50,248 nucleotides of DNA, from assembly GCA_024278985.1 (NCBI GenBank), contig JAJRSC010000004.1, positions 1 to 50,248 of the forward strand, read 5' to 3'. This document shows, in pieces, positions 47,285-50,248 of this stretch. Numbering within the stretch: position 1 is the stretch's first letter; each line of letters begins with the position of its first letter. Source of the stretch: an archaeon. GTDB lineage: Archaea; AGJL01; Methanococci; Methanococcales; Methanocaldococcaceae. Below the pieces are notes generated by a model that was not told where the DNA came from, made no database searches, and saw nothing but the letters and a program-made list of their open reading frames with translations. The translations under genes were made by a program, and so were the position numbers.

Positions 47285-47299
47285 CCGTACTCCATAACA

Positions 47300-48778
<1,479 letters not shown>

Positions 48779-48792
48779 CGAGAAAAAATTTT

Positions 48793-48843
48793 GGGGCTGG
48801 TATATGGATATAAGAGGCACCTAAATCCCAGGTCGCGGGCTTG
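48793..48843 (+). other. 3' arm of the 16S rRNA processing stem
   Basis: Complementary to 47206-47256; it starts GGGGCTGGTATATGG and ends CGCGGGCTTG. It lies between 16S and tRNA-Ala. Confidence 0.8.
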
Positions 48844-48853
48844 CCGTAGTAGT

Positions 48854-48926
48854 GGGCCCGTAGCTCAGCTGGGAGAGCGCCGGCCTTGCAAGCCGGAGGC
48901 CGTGGGTTCAAATCCCACCGGGTCCA
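48854..48926 (+). tRNA. tRNA-Ala (anticodon TGC) in the rRNA spacer
   Basis: Acceptor GGGCCCG pairs with CGGGTCC, the anticodon loop CTTGCAA on CCGGC/GCCGG gives TGC (alanine). The T loop is TTCAAAT. The discriminator is A48926; the CCA is not encoded (CTAT follows). tRNA-Ala is the usual spacer tRNA in methanogen rRNA operons. Confidence 0.96.
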
Positions 48927-48940
48927 CTATTTTCATGCAG

Positions 48941-48963
48941 CCCACAACTTTATAAGTTGTGGG
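48941..48963 (+). other. 10-bp hairpin in tRNA-Ala to 23S spacer
   Basis: CCCACAACTT, loop TAT, AAGTTGTGGG; a perfect stem in the leader of 23S. Likely part of spacer processing. Confidence 0.6.
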
Positions 48964-49029
48964 TGAAGGGCCTGATTAAACATGAGGGCCGTGCATAAGC
49001 CCCTACATCCCGGTGAAATCCGGACACTC

Positions 49030-50248
<1,219 letters not shown>

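Overview
The window is about 50 kb of a hyperthermophilic methanogenic archaeon, most likely in the Methanocaldococcaceae (relatives of Methanocaldococcus jannaschii). Protein genes are very AT-rich, while the rRNA and tRNA genes are strongly GC-rich, as in hyperthermophiles. Methanogen markers are present: Mer of the methanogenesis pathway, MptE of methanopterin synthesis, archaeal RibD/ArfC, archaeosine QueE and Taw2. Ribosomal proteins are archaeal (eL39, eL15, eS19, eL34, eL14, eS1). Several gene pairs match the order I remember from M. jannaschii (UPF0146-eL39-PP-loop-PDCD5-eS19, TPR-helicase, Taw2-ACT). Unlike M. jannaschii, which as I recall lacks chemotaxis genes, this genome carries a che cluster, so the organism is probably motile.

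Layout. 1-2847: chelatase AAA+ and VWA genes, two small methanogen proteins, a MarC-type membrane protein and UPF0146. 2837-4366 (minus): eL39, PP-loop ATPase, PDCD5, eS19. 4775-8844: CobN-type chelatase and an EVE protein. 8965-13130: eL15, uS2, zinc finger, eS1, then uS15, with a glycosyltransferase and a small membrane protein between. 13133-14170 (minus): RIO2 kinase and tRNA-Gln. 14307-21565: MtnA, a V4R protein, CheW, CheB, CheA, CheD and an EngB-like GTPase. 21585-29877: SecD, SemiSWEET, PolB, CooC-like ATPase, ACT protein, MptE, ApgM, GlmU. 29950-32964: QueE, a CARF-PIN fusion nuclease and an unrecognised helical repeat protein. 32966-39146: uL11, Alba, ArgF, a lone PIN protein, a TPR protein, an XPD/DinG-type helicase, a DUF2334 protein. 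39196-43342: eL14-Cmk-eL34, Mer, Taw2, ACT protein, and a V4R-like protein. 43364-47055: FIST sensor, aIF2-alpha, cysteine-cluster protein, RibD-type reductase, thiamine-binding protein. 47056-50248: rRNA operon with leader, 16S, tRNA-Ala and the 5' part of 23S.

Two things stand out. First, 29950-32964 looks like an operon coding for a cyclic-oligoadenylate-type sensor nuclease (CARF plus PIN) followed by a protein made of three about 70-residue helical repeats. This is the best candidate for an undescribed defence module. Second, an unusual number of genes are interrupted: in-frame stops in rpsB, cheA, secD, the helicase and the CARF-PIN gene; frameshifts in the chelatase, EVE, V4R, secD and Alba genes; and non-standard start codons for RIO2 and a PIN gene. 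Several are essential, so sequence error is the simplest explanation, but each site is listed so it can be checked.

Translation starts: many genes have GGTGA-type ribosome binding sites 4-7 nt before the start, matching the CACCTCC end of the 16S. I used this to move several starts downstream of the longest possible ORF. Gene names are from recognition of motifs and memory of families; no database search was run.
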